Assembly (NCBI RefSeq): GCF_001513965.1
Contig: NZ_KQ948026.1
Span: 190,681 to 254,680 of the forward strand
Direction of reading: 5' to 3'
Length of the DNA: 64,000 nt
Origin: Streptomyces cellostaticus
GTDB taxonomy: Bacteria > Actinomycetota > Actinomycetes > Streptomycetales > Streptomycetaceae
Positions within the stretch are counted from its first letter, which is position 1, and each line of letters starts with the position of its first letter. Made by a program: the position numbers and the translations under genes. A model generated the notes under the pieces. That model searched no databases. It had not been told where the DNA came from and saw only the letters and a list, made by a program, of their open reading frames with translations. Positions 24,446 through 33,379 of the stretch are shown piece after piece.

Positions 24446-24504
24446 TGCTTGTGTCGATGAAGGAGGGCATTGCGGTGTCCGCGGCGGGGTGGCTCTGTGT
24501 CTGA
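24445..24504 (+). CDS. Possible 19-codon coupling peptide
   Basis: ATG at 24445 overlaps the preceding stop (TGATG) and has GGAGG 6 nt upstream, a better ribosome-binding site than that of the next long gene. The 19-codon frame (MLVSMKEGIAVSAAGWLCV) ends at TGA 24502-24504, overlapping the GTG start of the 571-residue protein. It could simply be a translational coupler; there is no evidence the peptide itself has a role. Confidence 0.3.
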   Translation: MLVSMKEGIAVSAAGWLCV

Positions 24505-26212
24505 TCTGGGCAGTTGGGCGTGGCGTGGGATCAAGCAGTCCCGGTTTTTCGTCCAGGATCCCGAACAGCTGTGGGCGATGGTCGAGGCCGCGGACGCAAC
24601 CGCTGCCTCAGACCTCGGTGATCTGCTGACCCAAGCAGCGAAGACGATCAATCAGATCGGTAACGATCTGTGGAAGCACAGCCTGTCGGTCGAGTGGAAG
24701 GGCGAGGGCGGCGAGGCGTTCCGGACGTGGATCTACCAGGCTTCCCAAGCCACCCTGAGCCTAGGCGACTACAGCGAGAACGCGGGAAAGTGGCTGGGCC
24801 ATGCGGCGGACACGCTGCACGAGGTCAAGCCCCAGCTGGAGATCCTGCGGAAGCAAAGTGCCACCGCGCGTTCGGTGCTCGATGCGCACGTGGCCAAGTC
24901 CACCGACGTCGGCAGTCATGACGGCGGCCCGTCGGACGCCGCGGTGAAGAAGGCCAAGACCTCGTACGCCAACGACAGTGCCGAGGCGGGCGGCTTGATG
25001 ATGAAGCTCGCTCAGTCGTATACCGCTTCGACGGAGCAGATCAATGCGCTGGAGGCGCCTAAGTTCCCCGAGCTGCCAGAGCAGTTCGTGCCGCAAAGGA
25101 TTCATGGCGGAGCCTACATTTCCGTCCCATCCTCGCGCGGCGGCGTGGGAGGTCCGGAACCGGAACCTGTTCAGTCACCGGAGCACAAGGCCATCCTTGG
25201 TGCCAGGCCAAGTGAGGCGAACTCGCTGCCGAGCAACTCGCGTCAGCATGTGTCGAATGAGCCGGTACTGCCACATGCGACGCATCAGCGCCTTGCAGAC
25301 CCTACGAACACGACGATCGACAGTGTGGACATCCGCCCGCCCGCTCCAAATGCTCCTCCAACTCCTGCGGTTTCTCCTCCGGGTAACAGCGCCCCGGACG
25401 TAAGGACACCGCCGCCAACCGGTTCGCTGCCGCCCGCGTTCGGAGGAAGAACTACACTTCCACAGGGTCCTAGAGGGCTCGGAGGAAGTTCCCCATATGG
25501 TGGCCGGAATTCAGTGCCCACGCCTTCCGAGCCCATCACGTCCGGTACCCCACGCGCGTCGATACCGGGACGTGGGCGGCTGCCTGGCGCTGGCCCCCTC
25601 GGCCCTGGGAGCCAGCCCGCGCCTGGGCGTGGAACGCCCAGTGCAGCCCCGGGTGGCCGCGTCAGCAACGGCATCACCGGTGGTCGTCCCACCTCTCCGA
25701 CTACCGGACAGCCCGCTGCCGCGATCCCTCGCGGCAACGTCATCGGCGGCACCCCGAGCCAACCGCAGACCCCCACGGGCCGTCGCAGCATCACTAGAAG
25801 CACGAGCCCAGGTGCCGCGCATGCCCGCGGCGGAGGCCGTATGACTGAACCCGAGGGCGGAGCGCAGCGCGCGGGGCTGTCGGCACGCGCCGACGGGATC
25901 GCTGGTGGCCAGCCGAAGCCGTCCCAAGGACGCGGCAGGACACCTCGCACACCGGGGAGCGCGCAAGGGGTACGAGGCGGGAACGCTGGGGGCAGCCAGC
26001 CAAGGCGCGACGCGGGGGGCCGAGACGCCTCTGCCCCGTCCCGCAAACGGCGTACTGAAGATTCTTCCTCGAATCGTGGTGAGCGCACCGCTCACGACAA
26101 GCGTTCCGAAAGCCGTCCGGATCAGTGGACAGAGACGGAAGAGGAGTACAGCCGACCAAGCCCGCCGCGCCTGCGCAGCGGGCCCGATGGACAAGCACGA
26201 CAAGAAGGATGA
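24497..26212 (+). CDS. WXG/PPE-like protein with a long Pro/Gly/Arg-rich tail
   Basis: The 571-residue protein starts with GTG (VSDLGSWAWRGIKQSR). Residues about 15-190 are helical with a WxG-type turn (SVEWKGEGGEAFRTWI), as in WXG100/PPE-type T7SS substrates. From about residue 200 the chain is disordered, rich in Pro, Gly, Ser and Arg, and ends highly charged (RKRRTEDSSSNRGERTAHDK). The architecture resembles large mycobacterial PPE/EspB-like substrates or adhesins. No signal peptide is present. The gene sits 2 bp upstream of the mycosin gene. The start is uncertain because of the overlapping short frame. Confidence 0.75.
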   Translation: MSDLGSWAWRGIKQSRFFVQDPEQLWAMVEAADATAASDLGDLLTQAAKTINQIGNDLWKHSLSVEWKGEGGEAFRTWIYQASQATLSLGDYSENAGKWLGHAADTLHEVKPQLEILRKQSATARSVLDAHVAKSTDVGSHDGGPSDAAVKKAKTSYANDSAEAGGLMMKLAQSYTASTEQINALEAPKFPELPEQFVPQRIHGGAYISVPSSRGGVGGPEPEPVQSPEHKAILGARPSEANSLPSNSRQHVSNEPVLPHATHQRLADPTNTTIDSVDIRPPAPNAPPTPAVSPPGNSAPDVRTPPPTGSLPPAFGGRTTLPQGPRGLGGSSPYGGRNSVPTPSEPITSGTPRASIPGRGRLPGAGPLGPGSQPAPGRGTPSAAPGGRVSNGITGGRPTSPTTGQPAAAIPRGNVIGGTPSQPQTPTGRRSITRSTSPGAAHARGGGRMTEPEGGAQRAGLSARADGIAGGQPKPSQGRGRTPRTPGSAQGVRGGNAGGSQPRRDAGGRDASAPSRKRRTEDSSSNRGERTAHDKRSESRPDQWTETEEEYSRPSPPRLRSGPDGQARQEG

Positions 26213-26214
26213 CC

Positions 26215-27474
26215 ATGCCCACCCGTAGCAAGCAGGCCATACGGCATGGCCAGGTCGTGTCAGTCATCGCAGGCGTTCTGCTGGCGGCCGTCTCCGTGAC
26301 GCCCGCATACGCCAGCACCGTCCGCGACCAGCAGTGGTACCTGGACGCCATGCAGGCTGATCAGATGTGGAAGACCAGCACGGGCAAAGGCGTCACGGTC
26401 GCAGTAATCGACAGCGGTGTCCGGGACGACATTCCCGACCTGCGCGGGCAGGTCCTGCCGGGCAAGAACTACTCCAGGTATCCAGGGGACGAACACTCGG
26501 ACTACGACGGCCACGGCACCAGCATGGCGGTCATGATTGCCGGCACCGGAGCCAAAGGGCGCGTGACTGGTTCCTATGGTCTGGCTCCGGGGGCAAAGAT
26601 CCTCCCGATTCGAGTTCCGGACTTCATCGAGCGGAGCCGTCCTGATACCGATGGCAACCCGGACGACTATCCCACCTTCATGGCGAAGGCCATCCGGTAT
26701 GCAGCCGATTCGGACGCCCAGGTCATCAACATCTCGCTGGCGAGCACGGCCCACTCACTGCAGCTGACTGATGCCGTCGCCTACGCTCTCGCCAAGGGCA
26801 AGCTGATCTTCGCGGGCGTGGGCAACGACGGCGCCGGTCTCAACAAACTGGAGTACCCGGCGGCGACCCCCGGCGTGGTGGGCGTCGGAGCAATCGACAA
26901 AAACCTCAAGGTCACGAAGGAGTCCCAGCACGGCCCCCAGGTCGACCTGGTCGCCCCGGGAGCAGACATGGTCGCCGCCTGCCTCGGCGGCACGGAACTG
27001 TGCAAGACGCACGGCACCAGCGACGCCACCGCCATTGCCTCCGCCTCCGCCGCCCTGATCTGGTCCAAGCACCCGAACTGGACGAACAACCAGGTCCTGC
27101 GAGTCATGCTGAACACCGCGAGCAAACCCAAGAACGGCAAGGAGCGCACCGACTACCTCGGCTACGGCACGGTGCGCCCCCGTATCGCCCTTACGAACCC
27201 TGGTGACCCCGGCCCGGCGGACGTGTACCCGCTGCCCGACTTCAAGCATGCCGCGCATTCTTCGTCCGGTGGATCGGCCTCCGCTTCTCCGAAGCCCGAG
27301 AGCCAGCCGTCGGCTGCCGCGTCCAATGCCAACGATGACCAGACGGTCTGGATTTTCGCGGGCGTTGGAATTGTCGTGCTTACCGGTGCGGTGCTCGTCG
27401 GCGGAGCCGTCCGCAAGCGTCGGCGCGCCGCATCCGCCGACCGCCGAGACAGTAACTACGGGGGGAGGCCCTGA
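26215..27474 (+). CDS. mycP: Mycosin-like subtilisin protease (MycP family)
   Basis: The 419-residue membrane-anchored S8 protease has a signal peptide (about 1-34), catalytic Asp66 (VAVIDSGV), His100 (YDGHGTSMA), oxyanion Asn204 (GVGNDGAG) and Ser269 (HGTSDATAIAS). A pair of Cys (C256 and C263) near the active-site loop is expected to form a disulfide. A Pro/Ser-rich stalk and a C-terminal membrane helix (about 395-415) followed by RKRRR complete the mycosin plan. Mycosins process or stabilise type VII secretion systems. SD AAGAAGGA precedes the ATG. Confidence 0.93.
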   Translation: MPTRSKQAIRHGQVVSVIAGVLLAAVSVTPAYASTVRDQQWYLDAMQADQMWKTSTGKGVTVAVIDSGVRDDIPDLRGQVLPGKNYSRYPGDEHSDYDGHGTSMAVMIAGTGAKGRVTGSYGLAPGAKILPIRVPDFIERSRPDTDGNPDDYPTFMAKAIRYAADSDAQVINISLASTAHSLQLTDAVAYALAKGKLIFAGVGNDGAGLNKLEYPAATPGVVGVGAIDKNLKVTKESQHGPQVDLVAPGADMVAACLGGTELCKTHGTSDATAIASASAALIWSKHPNWTNNQVLRVMLNTASKPKNGKERTDYLGYGTVRPRIALTNPGDPGPADVYPLPDFKHAAHSSSGGSASASPKPESQPSAAASNANDDQTVWIFAGVGIVVLTGAVLVGGAVRKRRRAASADRRDSNYGGRP

Positions 27475-27475
27475 C

Positions 27476-27970
27476 ATGGCGTGGGACGAGTGGGAACAGC
27501 TCAAAGCCGATGCCAAGACTCGCGGCTCCACCCACATGCAGCTCAACCACCTGGCCGACCCGGTCGACGGCGGCGGCCCCAGCACCTACGGTGACCTCAA
27601 GGTCAGCAACGGCGATCTCGCACAGATCGGCAAAGAGGCTCACTCGCTCTACACCCAGCTGTGGGACAAGGCGCGGGTCGCGCAGACCACGAGCGAGTCG
27701 GCCGCCGGCGACCTCACCCAGCAGGGATTCACCCTGGGCAAGGGCCTGAAGCACGCGGCTCAGCGCTGGGACGACCAGTTGAAGTCGCTGCTGGACGCGT
27801 GCGCTCAGATCTCCAACCACATGCATGTCACCCAGAAGATCCATGCCGGTGACGACGGCTACATCGCACGCACGATGAGCAGCATCGACACCCTGGACGC
27901 CGGATTCGACGACCGCGTGGGAGAACCGGGCAAGAAGAACCCGGTCTACTCCCCCAAGAAGAAGCACTGA
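27476..27970 (+). CDS. WXG100-like helical protein following the mycosin
   Basis: The 164-residue protein (MAWDEWEQLKADAKTRGS) is helical and hydrophilic with a Met/His-rich middle and a basic end (KKNPVYSPKKKH). No signal peptide or membrane segment is seen. GGGGGAGG precedes its ATG, and the ATG begins 2 bp after the mycosin stop. Its size, helical hairpin layout and neighbours suggest a T7SS substrate or chaperone for the following large protein, but a canonical WxG turn is not obvious. Confidence 0.7.
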   Translation: MAWDEWEQLKADAKTRGSTHMQLNHLADPVDGGGPSTYGDLKVSNGDLAQIGKEAHSLYTQLWDKARVAQTTSESAAGDLTQQGFTLGKGLKHAAQRWDDQLKSLLDACAQISNHMHVTQKIHAGDDGYIARTMSSIDTLDAGFDDRVGEPGKKNPVYSPKKKH

Positions 27971-27983
27971 GCGAGGCCGCCGA

Positions 27984-30224
27984 GTGAAGTTCGAAGACCT
28001 CTATCAAGCCAACTTCAAGCAGCTCGACGCCGCCGTCGACGACTGGGGCCTGCTCGTCCACAACCTGACGGAACTGCAGAAGCAGGCGAAGGACGGGCTG
28101 CACAACAAGGCGGTCAAGGCCGACTGGCACGGCGTGAACGCCGGTGTCTCCAAGGAGTTCATCGGCAAGACCGCCGGCGAGTTCGAGGACGCCACCAAAG
28201 AGGCGACGTCGGTCCACAACATCCTGCTGGACACCCGGAACGAGCTGAAGCAGCACAAGCAGCAACTGCACCAGGCCATCGAGAACGGCCGCAAGAAGAA
28301 CCTCACCGTGATGCCGTCGGGCGACGGCGGCTTCATCGTCACCATGACCGTCCATCCCGACCGCGCCGCGCACGGCGCCAAAGTTCCCGACCACAGCGTC
28401 GCGGACGAGGAAGCCCTGCGCAACGAGGTGCAAAAGATCCTCGACAACGCCGCGAAGAGCGACAGCACCGCGTCCGGCGTCCTCATGGCACTCGTCGACG
28501 AGAGCGAGTACGGCTTCTCCGGCGCCGTCTACAAGGACCGCGACCAGGCGGAGAAGGCCGTACAGGAGGCCGACGAGCTGGCGAAGCTGGCGCGAAAGGA
28601 TCCGTCGAAGCTAACCCCTGCCGACTTCGACAAGATCAATGCGGGCCTGAAGCAGTACCACAACGACCCTCTGTTCTCTGAGGAGTTCGCCGAGCAGTTG
28701 GGTGCCCAGGGCACGGAGAAGTTCTGGCTCGGCCTCACCGACGACCGCGAGGGCGCGCATCTGGGCTACGAACGCGGATACAAGTACGCCGAGCTGCAGA
28801 AGAACCTGAGTCTGACCCTGGCCACCGCGAGCCAGTCGGACAGCGTGGGCATGACGGCGTGGAAGCAGCAGGTGATCGCGACTGGCAACAAGGCAGTCGG
28901 GACCCACGGCGACGTGCTCGGCTTTCAGGTGATGAGCAACCTGATGCGCAACGGCGACTTCGACGACACGTTCATGAACGACTACGGTCGCACGCTGATG
29001 AAGACCGAACGGTTCTACACGCACGACGGCAAGAACGTGGCCTGGCAGGCGAACATCTGCCCACAGCTTAACTACGAGGGCACGGACGGCGGATGGGACC
29101 CGCTCAATGGGTACCTGAAGGGCCTGGCGAACAACCCCACAGCTGCCACGAACTTCTTCAACGACGACTTCATCCCACAGGACGGAGACCACAAGAAGGC
29201 CGTCTCCAACTTCGACTACCTCTTCAAGCAGCGCCAGTGGCCGATGGACATCCACGACACCCACGATGTCCACAGCATCGCCGGCCAGGACTACCTGGCC
29301 CAGGCTCTGGAGGCGGCAGCAACGGGCCACCCGGCGGGCGAAATGCCGACGATCGATACCCCGGCACACACCAGCGCCCAGACCAAGCTGTTCGAGGAGA
29401 TCGTCTCCGCCACGGCGGACAAGCAGGAACTCCTCACCGACCGTGGCTACATGTCCGACAGCTTGGGGCAGATCGCCTCGGAGTACCTGCCGGACATCAA
29501 CCGGGCCAACAGCGACTTGCCGCACACGGACCTGCTGTACCCCATCGATGGCTCTGCGGCCCATCTCGACAGCCCCAGCGTGAACAAATTCCTGTTCGCC
29601 GTGGGACAGAATCCCGAGGGATACGCAGCCGTCGAAGTGGGCCAGAAGGCCTACATGTCGAACCTGCTGCAGTACCACCTGAACCCCGACCTGCCCGCCG
29701 ACCACCGCTTCACCAACGATCACAATCTTCTCGTACAGACAGTCGCAGAGAGGAGCGGAGAGGTCTCCGGGATCCTCAGCCAGGGCCGCATGGAAGCCAT
29801 CGGACACGCGGCGAAGGGGCAGGACGATTCCTTCGATCATGCCGTCGCCCAGTATCAGAACCTGATCTCCGGTGGCGTCGGTACCGTCGTCGGCGTCGGC
29901 ACGTCATTCATCGGTTCTCCCGTGGCCGGGGGGATTGTCGGCGGGGCTGCAGGCACCGGGACAGGCGCGGTCATGCAGTGGCTGTTCCAGGACGTCCAGG
30001 GTTCCGCGGCGGATGACGCTCAGGACGACGAAGGAAAGGTCTGGAATCACGGCTTGAATCGCAACAGCGCGTACGCACAACGGGCGGCAGAGCAGGCAGT
30101 GAACCGCTATCACCTGAGCCCAGACCTTGTGAGCTACGCACAAATCTCCGCACATCAGGGCTACTACAACGCCCAGGCCATTATGCACGGCCAGGCGCCG
30201 GGCAGCACTGCGGATGTTCCATAA
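27984..30224 (+). CDS. Large T7SS-associated protein (DUF6571-like)
   Basis: The 746-residue protein starts with GTG (MKFEDLYQANFKQLDAAVDD). The first ~110 residues look like an LXG/WXG-type coiled-coil head with a W-HG turn (KADWHGVNAG). The middle (about 110-640) is helical and resembles the DUF6571-type proteins of Streptomyces. Residues about 640-690 include a Gly/Val-rich hydrophobic stretch (GGVGTVVGVGTSFIGSPVAG, then GGAAGTGTGA) that may insert into membranes, as seen in some polymorphic toxins. The gene is paired with a small lipoprotein gene downstream whose product could be its immunity or anchoring partner; that is inference. Confidence 0.75.
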   Translation: MKFEDLYQANFKQLDAAVDDWGLLVHNLTELQKQAKDGLHNKAVKADWHGVNAGVSKEFIGKTAGEFEDATKEATSVHNILLDTRNELKQHKQQLHQAIENGRKKNLTVMPSGDGGFIVTMTVHPDRAAHGAKVPDHSVADEEALRNEVQKILDNAAKSDSTASGVLMALVDESEYGFSGAVYKDRDQAEKAVQEADELAKLARKDPSKLTPADFDKINAGLKQYHNDPLFSEEFAEQLGAQGTEKFWLGLTDDREGAHLGYERGYKYAELQKNLSLTLATASQSDSVGMTAWKQQVIATGNKAVGTHGDVLGFQVMSNLMRNGDFDDTFMNDYGRTLMKTERFYTHDGKNVAWQANICPQLNYEGTDGGWDPLNGYLKGLANNPTAATNFFNDDFIPQDGDHKKAVSNFDYLFKQRQWPMDIHDTHDVHSIAGQDYLAQALEAAATGHPAGEMPTIDTPAHTSAQTKLFEEIVSATADKQELLTDRGYMSDSLGQIASEYLPDINRANSDLPHTDLLYPIDGSAAHLDSPSVNKFLFAVGQNPEGYAAVEVGQKAYMSNLLQYHLNPDLPADHRFTNDHNLLVQTVAERSGEVSGILSQGRMEAIGHAAKGQDDSFDHAVAQYQNLISGGVGTVVGVGTSFIGSPVAGGIVGGAAGTGTGAVMQWLFQDVQGSAADDAQDDEGKVWNHGLNRNSAYAQRAAEQAVNRYHLSPDLVSYAQISAHQGYYNAQAIMHGQAPGSTADVP

Positions 30225-30241
30225 TGAACAAAGGAGAGTCT

Positions 30242-30823
30242 TTGAACACCCGCCGACGCTACGCGGGAATGCGTCTCGCTGTCGTCGTAACCGCGACTGG
30301 CGCTCTCCTGGCCTCTCTCTCCGGATGTAGCGACCAAAAAGAAAAGCGCCAGTATGCAGTCCCGCACTCCTTGTGTGGGATCCCAGTCGATAGCAATACG
30401 CTGGCACCGTTCATGCCGCCTGGTCGAAAGCTTACCGTCAAGCGGGACACGACCAACAGTTTGGCATCAATTTGCGAGATCCGCGTTGATTCCCGCCAGG
30501 CAGTGCAGACTGAGCAAATGTGGTTGTCGGACGCCCCCAACACAGCCTACTTCGTGGGAGGGGCGGCCAATTCCAAGCTCGATCACGAAGCCGAGGATGG
30601 ACGGTTCCTCTATTCCGGCTGGGAAGCATTCGGAAAAACACACCAGTGCACGAGTGAGAAGCTCCTGAACAGCCAACTGTTCACCGCATTCCAGATGAAC
30701 TCGTCGAACCACCAGGACGCCGACGCGATGAAGCAACTCATCACCGCATACACAAAAGCCGTCGAAAAGACAGACACCTGCAAACACGGCCTGAGCTTCG
30801 GATCCTTGACGCACAATCGGTGA
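30242..30823 (+). CDS. Small lipoprotein downstream of the 746-residue protein
   Basis: The TTG at 30242 is preferred because AAAGGAGAG stands 5 nt upstream; an ATG at 30224 overlapping the previous TAA has no ribosome-binding site. The 193-residue product has a lipobox (LSGC) at about residues 26-29, then a globular domain with four Cys (SLCGIP, ICEIR, HQCTSE, DTCKHG). It should be exposed on the outer membrane surface. Codon use is visibly less GC-rich than in neighbouring core genes, which suggests recent acquisition. It could be an immunity-type lipoprotein. Confidence 0.75.
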   Translation: MNTRRRYAGMRLAVVVTATGALLASLSGCSDQKEKRQYAVPHSLCGIPVDSNTLAPFMPPGRKLTVKRDTTNSLASICEIRVDSRQAVQTEQMWLSDAPNTAYFVGGAANSKLDHEAEDGRFLYSGWEAFGKTHQCTSEKLLNSQLFTAFQMNSSNHQDADAMKQLITAYTKAVEKTDTCKHGLSFGSLTHNR

Positions 30824-31121
30824 TGGAAACCCTCCCCCCTGGGGTCAATGCTGCGCAGTTACCAGCGGCTTTCGGTGCACAGCGAGACCGGCGAAAGCCG
30901 GTTCCTCGACATTCATGAGTTCTGGCCTTGGAGCCCTTCAAGGCGCGCTGATTCTCCGGGAGTGCGTCGTAGCCTTAGTCCTCTACGACTATGTCGGCGC
31001 CGGCGGCACCAACGACGGCAAGTCCTGGATCCACACGCTGGCCCGTCCGCGGTCGAGCACCGGCGAACGCCTTGCCACAGAGTTGCGCCCTGGCAGCGCG
31101 GGGTCCCCATACCGTTGAGGA

Positions 31122-31505
31122 TCACCTTTGGTCGGCTTCGACGGTGACCTGAACACCCACGTCCAGCCCCCACTCCGCCATGGCCCCCGCCTCCGCCTCC
31201 AGCACATGCCGGGCCCGCAGGCGGGGCCGACCCAGGCGGCCTGGCTGCATCGTGCGGACCGCGAGGACGGTCAGGCGGCGGTCCAGGTATGCGACGTCGA
31301 TCGGGATGCGCATGCCGAAGGTGTGCACCCCGCTCGCTGGGGAGAGGAGCATTGCGCCGTCGAGCGCGTCCCGGCCCAGTAGCCCCTTCGTCCGGGCCCG
31401 GTAGGAGGTCGAGATCTCCAGCGGAACGGTCAGCACAGCCCCGTCTCCCTCGCTCCCGTGCCTGTGTACGACCAATCGACCCCGCCCGTCCCGCCGCCGC
31501 GCCAT
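31122..31505 (-). CDS. DUF192 family protein
   Basis: The 127-residue product (MARRRDGRGRLVVHRHGS) contains the DUF192 core: SYRARTKGLLGRDALDGAML, GVHTFGMRIPIDVAYLDRR, and the end HVLEAEAGAMAEWGLDVG. The ATG at 31505 has GGAGGTGG 7 nt upstream, so longer versions are rejected. DUF192 proteins are small beta-sandwich proteins of unknown function, here without a signal peptide. Its 3' end faces the T7SS-like island, with a 298-bp gap (30824-31121) in which no convincing gene was found. Confidence 0.9.
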   Translation of the reverse strand: MARRRDGRGRLVVHRHGSEGDGAVLTVPLEISTSYRARTKGLLGRDALDGAMLLSPASGVHTFGMRIPIDVAYLDRRLTVLAVRTMQPGRLGRPRLRARHVLEAEAGAMAEWGLDVGVQVTVEADQR

Positions 31506-31733
31506 CCCAAGGCCACCTCCGCAGTGACCGTACCCACGAGGATGCGGGGAACGCCTATGGGTGGTGCTGCCGTTGGGCCGCCCGCTTCTTGGCCAGTGTC
31601 GTGCTTCCGCGAGGCATGCAGGGTCGTCTCGGCGGGTTAGCGGGGCGAGAGGCGGTTGGGGTGTCGCTGGGCTCGAAGACACCCGGTGATAAAGGAGTTG
31701 TCCCAGTTGCCTCCTCGCACTAGGAAGAGGTCC

Positions 31734-32606
31734 ATGACTGGACTTGGCGCCGTATTCCGACCTCAACTCCCCCCCGAGCGGCTCCGCGAAGTGGCCCGGC
31801 TCGCGGACGAGACCGGACTCGAAGAACTCTGGCTGTGGGAAGACTGTTTCCTGGAGGGCGGTGTGTCCACGGCGGCAGCCGCTCTCGCCTGGACCGAGCG
31901 GGTGCGCGTCGGCATCGGGCTGTTGCCCGTGGCGCTGCGGAACGTCGCCGTCACCGCCATGGAGGCCGCCTCACTGGAGCGCATGTTCCCCGGCCGGTCC
32001 ATCCTGACCGTGGGGCACGGGGTGCAGGACTGGATGGGACAGGTCGGTGCGCGGGCAGCCTCGCCTCTCACGCTGCTCGGTGAGCAACTTGACGCCCTGC
32101 GCGCACTGTTGAGCGGTGAGCGGCTGAGTGTGCAGGGCCGGTACGTCCAGCTGGACGACGTCGGCCTCGACTGGCCCCCTCAGCGGCCGGTCGACGTGTT
32201 CGCCGGTGCCACCGGACCCCGTTCGCTCCGCCTCACCGGTGCCAAGGCCGACGGCACCCTCCTGACCGCCTCCACCTCGCCGGACGGCGTACGGCAGGCC
32301 CGGCGGCTCATTGAGGAGGGGCGTCGGGAGGCGGGGCGGGACGGAGCGCACAAGGTCGTCGTTTATCTCCTCGCCGCCACCGGGGACGACGCCGCCGCCC
32401 GGCTGCGTGCCGAACTCGTCGCCGAGGGGCTGGAGTCTGCCTCTGACGTCGGTGTCGCGGGTGACGCCGCCGCCGTGGCCAAGGCCGTGCAGCGGATGGC
32501 CGATGCCGGTGCCGACACCGTCGTGCTGCAGCCGACGGCGGACGAGCCCGACCCGGAGGGCTTCGTGCGCTTCGTCGCGGAGGAGGTTCGGCCCCTGGTG
32601 CCGTAG
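31734..32606 (+). CDS. LLM-class (F420/flavin-dependent) oxidoreductase
   Basis: The 290-residue TIM-barrel protein starts MTGLGAVFRPQLPPERLREV and shows the luciferase-like family segments EELWLWEDCFLEGG, VRVGIGLLPVALRNVAVTA, MEAASLERMFPGRSILTVGH and GATGPRSLRLTGAKADG. It probably uses F420 or FMN to oxidise or reduce an unknown small molecule in the cytoplasm. AGGAAGAGG precedes the ATG. Its start lies 229 bp from the divergent DUF192 start. Confidence 0.9.
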   Translation: MTGLGAVFRPQLPPERLREVARLADETGLEELWLWEDCFLEGGVSTAAAALAWTERVRVGIGLLPVALRNVAVTAMEAASLERMFPGRSILTVGHGVQDWMGQVGARAASPLTLLGEQLDALRALLSGERLSVQGRYVQLDDVGLDWPPQRPVDVFAGATGPRSLRLTGAKADGTLLTASTSPDGVRQARRLIEEGRREAGRDGAHKVVVYLLAATGDDAAARLRAELVAEGLESASDVGVAGDAAAVAKAVQRMADAGADTVVLQPTADEPDPEGFVRFVAEEVRPLVP

Positions 32607-32664
32607 AACCTTGGTGCCGTAGAACGCAGAGGCGTTGTCAGTGGGGCCTGCCACACTCGCCACC

Positions 32665-33150
32665 ATGACGGACGACAAGTACAGCGATGTGAGTCTGCGG
32701 CCTGTCCGCGAGGCAGACCTCGAGTGCTTCCTCGCCTACGAGCACGAACCGGAAGCCGTCCGGCGGTCGAGGTTCACGCCTCGGCCGCGGGAGGCCTTCC
32801 TGCGGCACTGGCGCGAGCGGGTGCTCGGCGGCCCCGACTCCCTGGTGCGGACGGTCGTCGCCGACGGGGACGTGGCCGGGAACGTCCTCTCCTGGACGGA
32901 GGGCGAGCGGCGCTTCGTCGGCTACTGGCTCGGGCGGCCGTACTGGGCCCGCGGCGTCGGCACCCGGGCCCTCGGCCTCTTCTTGGAGCTGGAGCGGGTA
33001 CGGCCCCTGTACGCCGACCCGTTCTCCGGCAACGCCGCCTCCGTGCGCCTGCTGGAGAAGCACGGCTTCGCACGCGCCGGCACGGTCCGGTACGGGGAGG
33101 ACGAGCACGTCCTGTTCGTGCTGTCCCACCCCGACGAGGCCGACCGGTGA
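32665..33150 (+). CDS. GNAT family N-acetyltransferase
   Basis: The 161-residue protein (MTDDKYSDVSLRPVREADLE) has the GNAT fold: LRPVREADLECFLAYE, the acetyl-CoA binding segment GYWLGRPYWARGVGTRALGL, and the C-terminal NAASVRLLEKHGFARAGTVR typical of RimJ/RimL-like acetyltransferases. No Shine-Dalgarno is visible before the ATG at 32665, suggesting a leaderless mRNA. An in-frame GTG-like start 30 bp upstream is less likely. The substrate is unknown. Confidence 0.9.
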   Translation: MTDDKYSDVSLRPVREADLECFLAYEHEPEAVRRSRFTPRPREAFLRHWRERVLGGPDSLVRTVVADGDVAGNVLSWTEGERRFVGYWLGRPYWARGVGTRALGLFLELERVRPLYADPFSGNAASVRLLEKHGFARAGTVRYGEDEHVLFVLSHPDEADR

Positions 33151-33379
33151 GCGGTGTCCCCGAGCCGTGGGTGTGCGTGGCGCGGGAGGCGCAGGAGCCT
33201 CGGGGGCTGCGCGTCGTCTTGCGGCTGCGGGCTGCCCGTGGCTTGTCGCGCAGTTCCCCGCGCCCCTAAGGAGTTTGCGCTCAGACCCGCTCGAAGGCGT
33301 CCGTCCTCTGGCGCTCTCGCCCTCATGTACGCCCATGCCCCGCACTCGTCCACGTGGCCGCCGATGACCTGTTGCTTGG

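Noticed and set aside
30915..31118. A 67-codon plus-strand ORF (MSSGLGALQGALILRECV)
   Set aside because: No ribosome-binding site, no known motif, located between the lipoprotein and DUF192 genes where sequence looks like island debris.
23519..31505. DUF192 similarity as a pair of phage or ICE attachment sites
   Set aside because: The two copies are too diverged for an att core, and no integrase gene is present.
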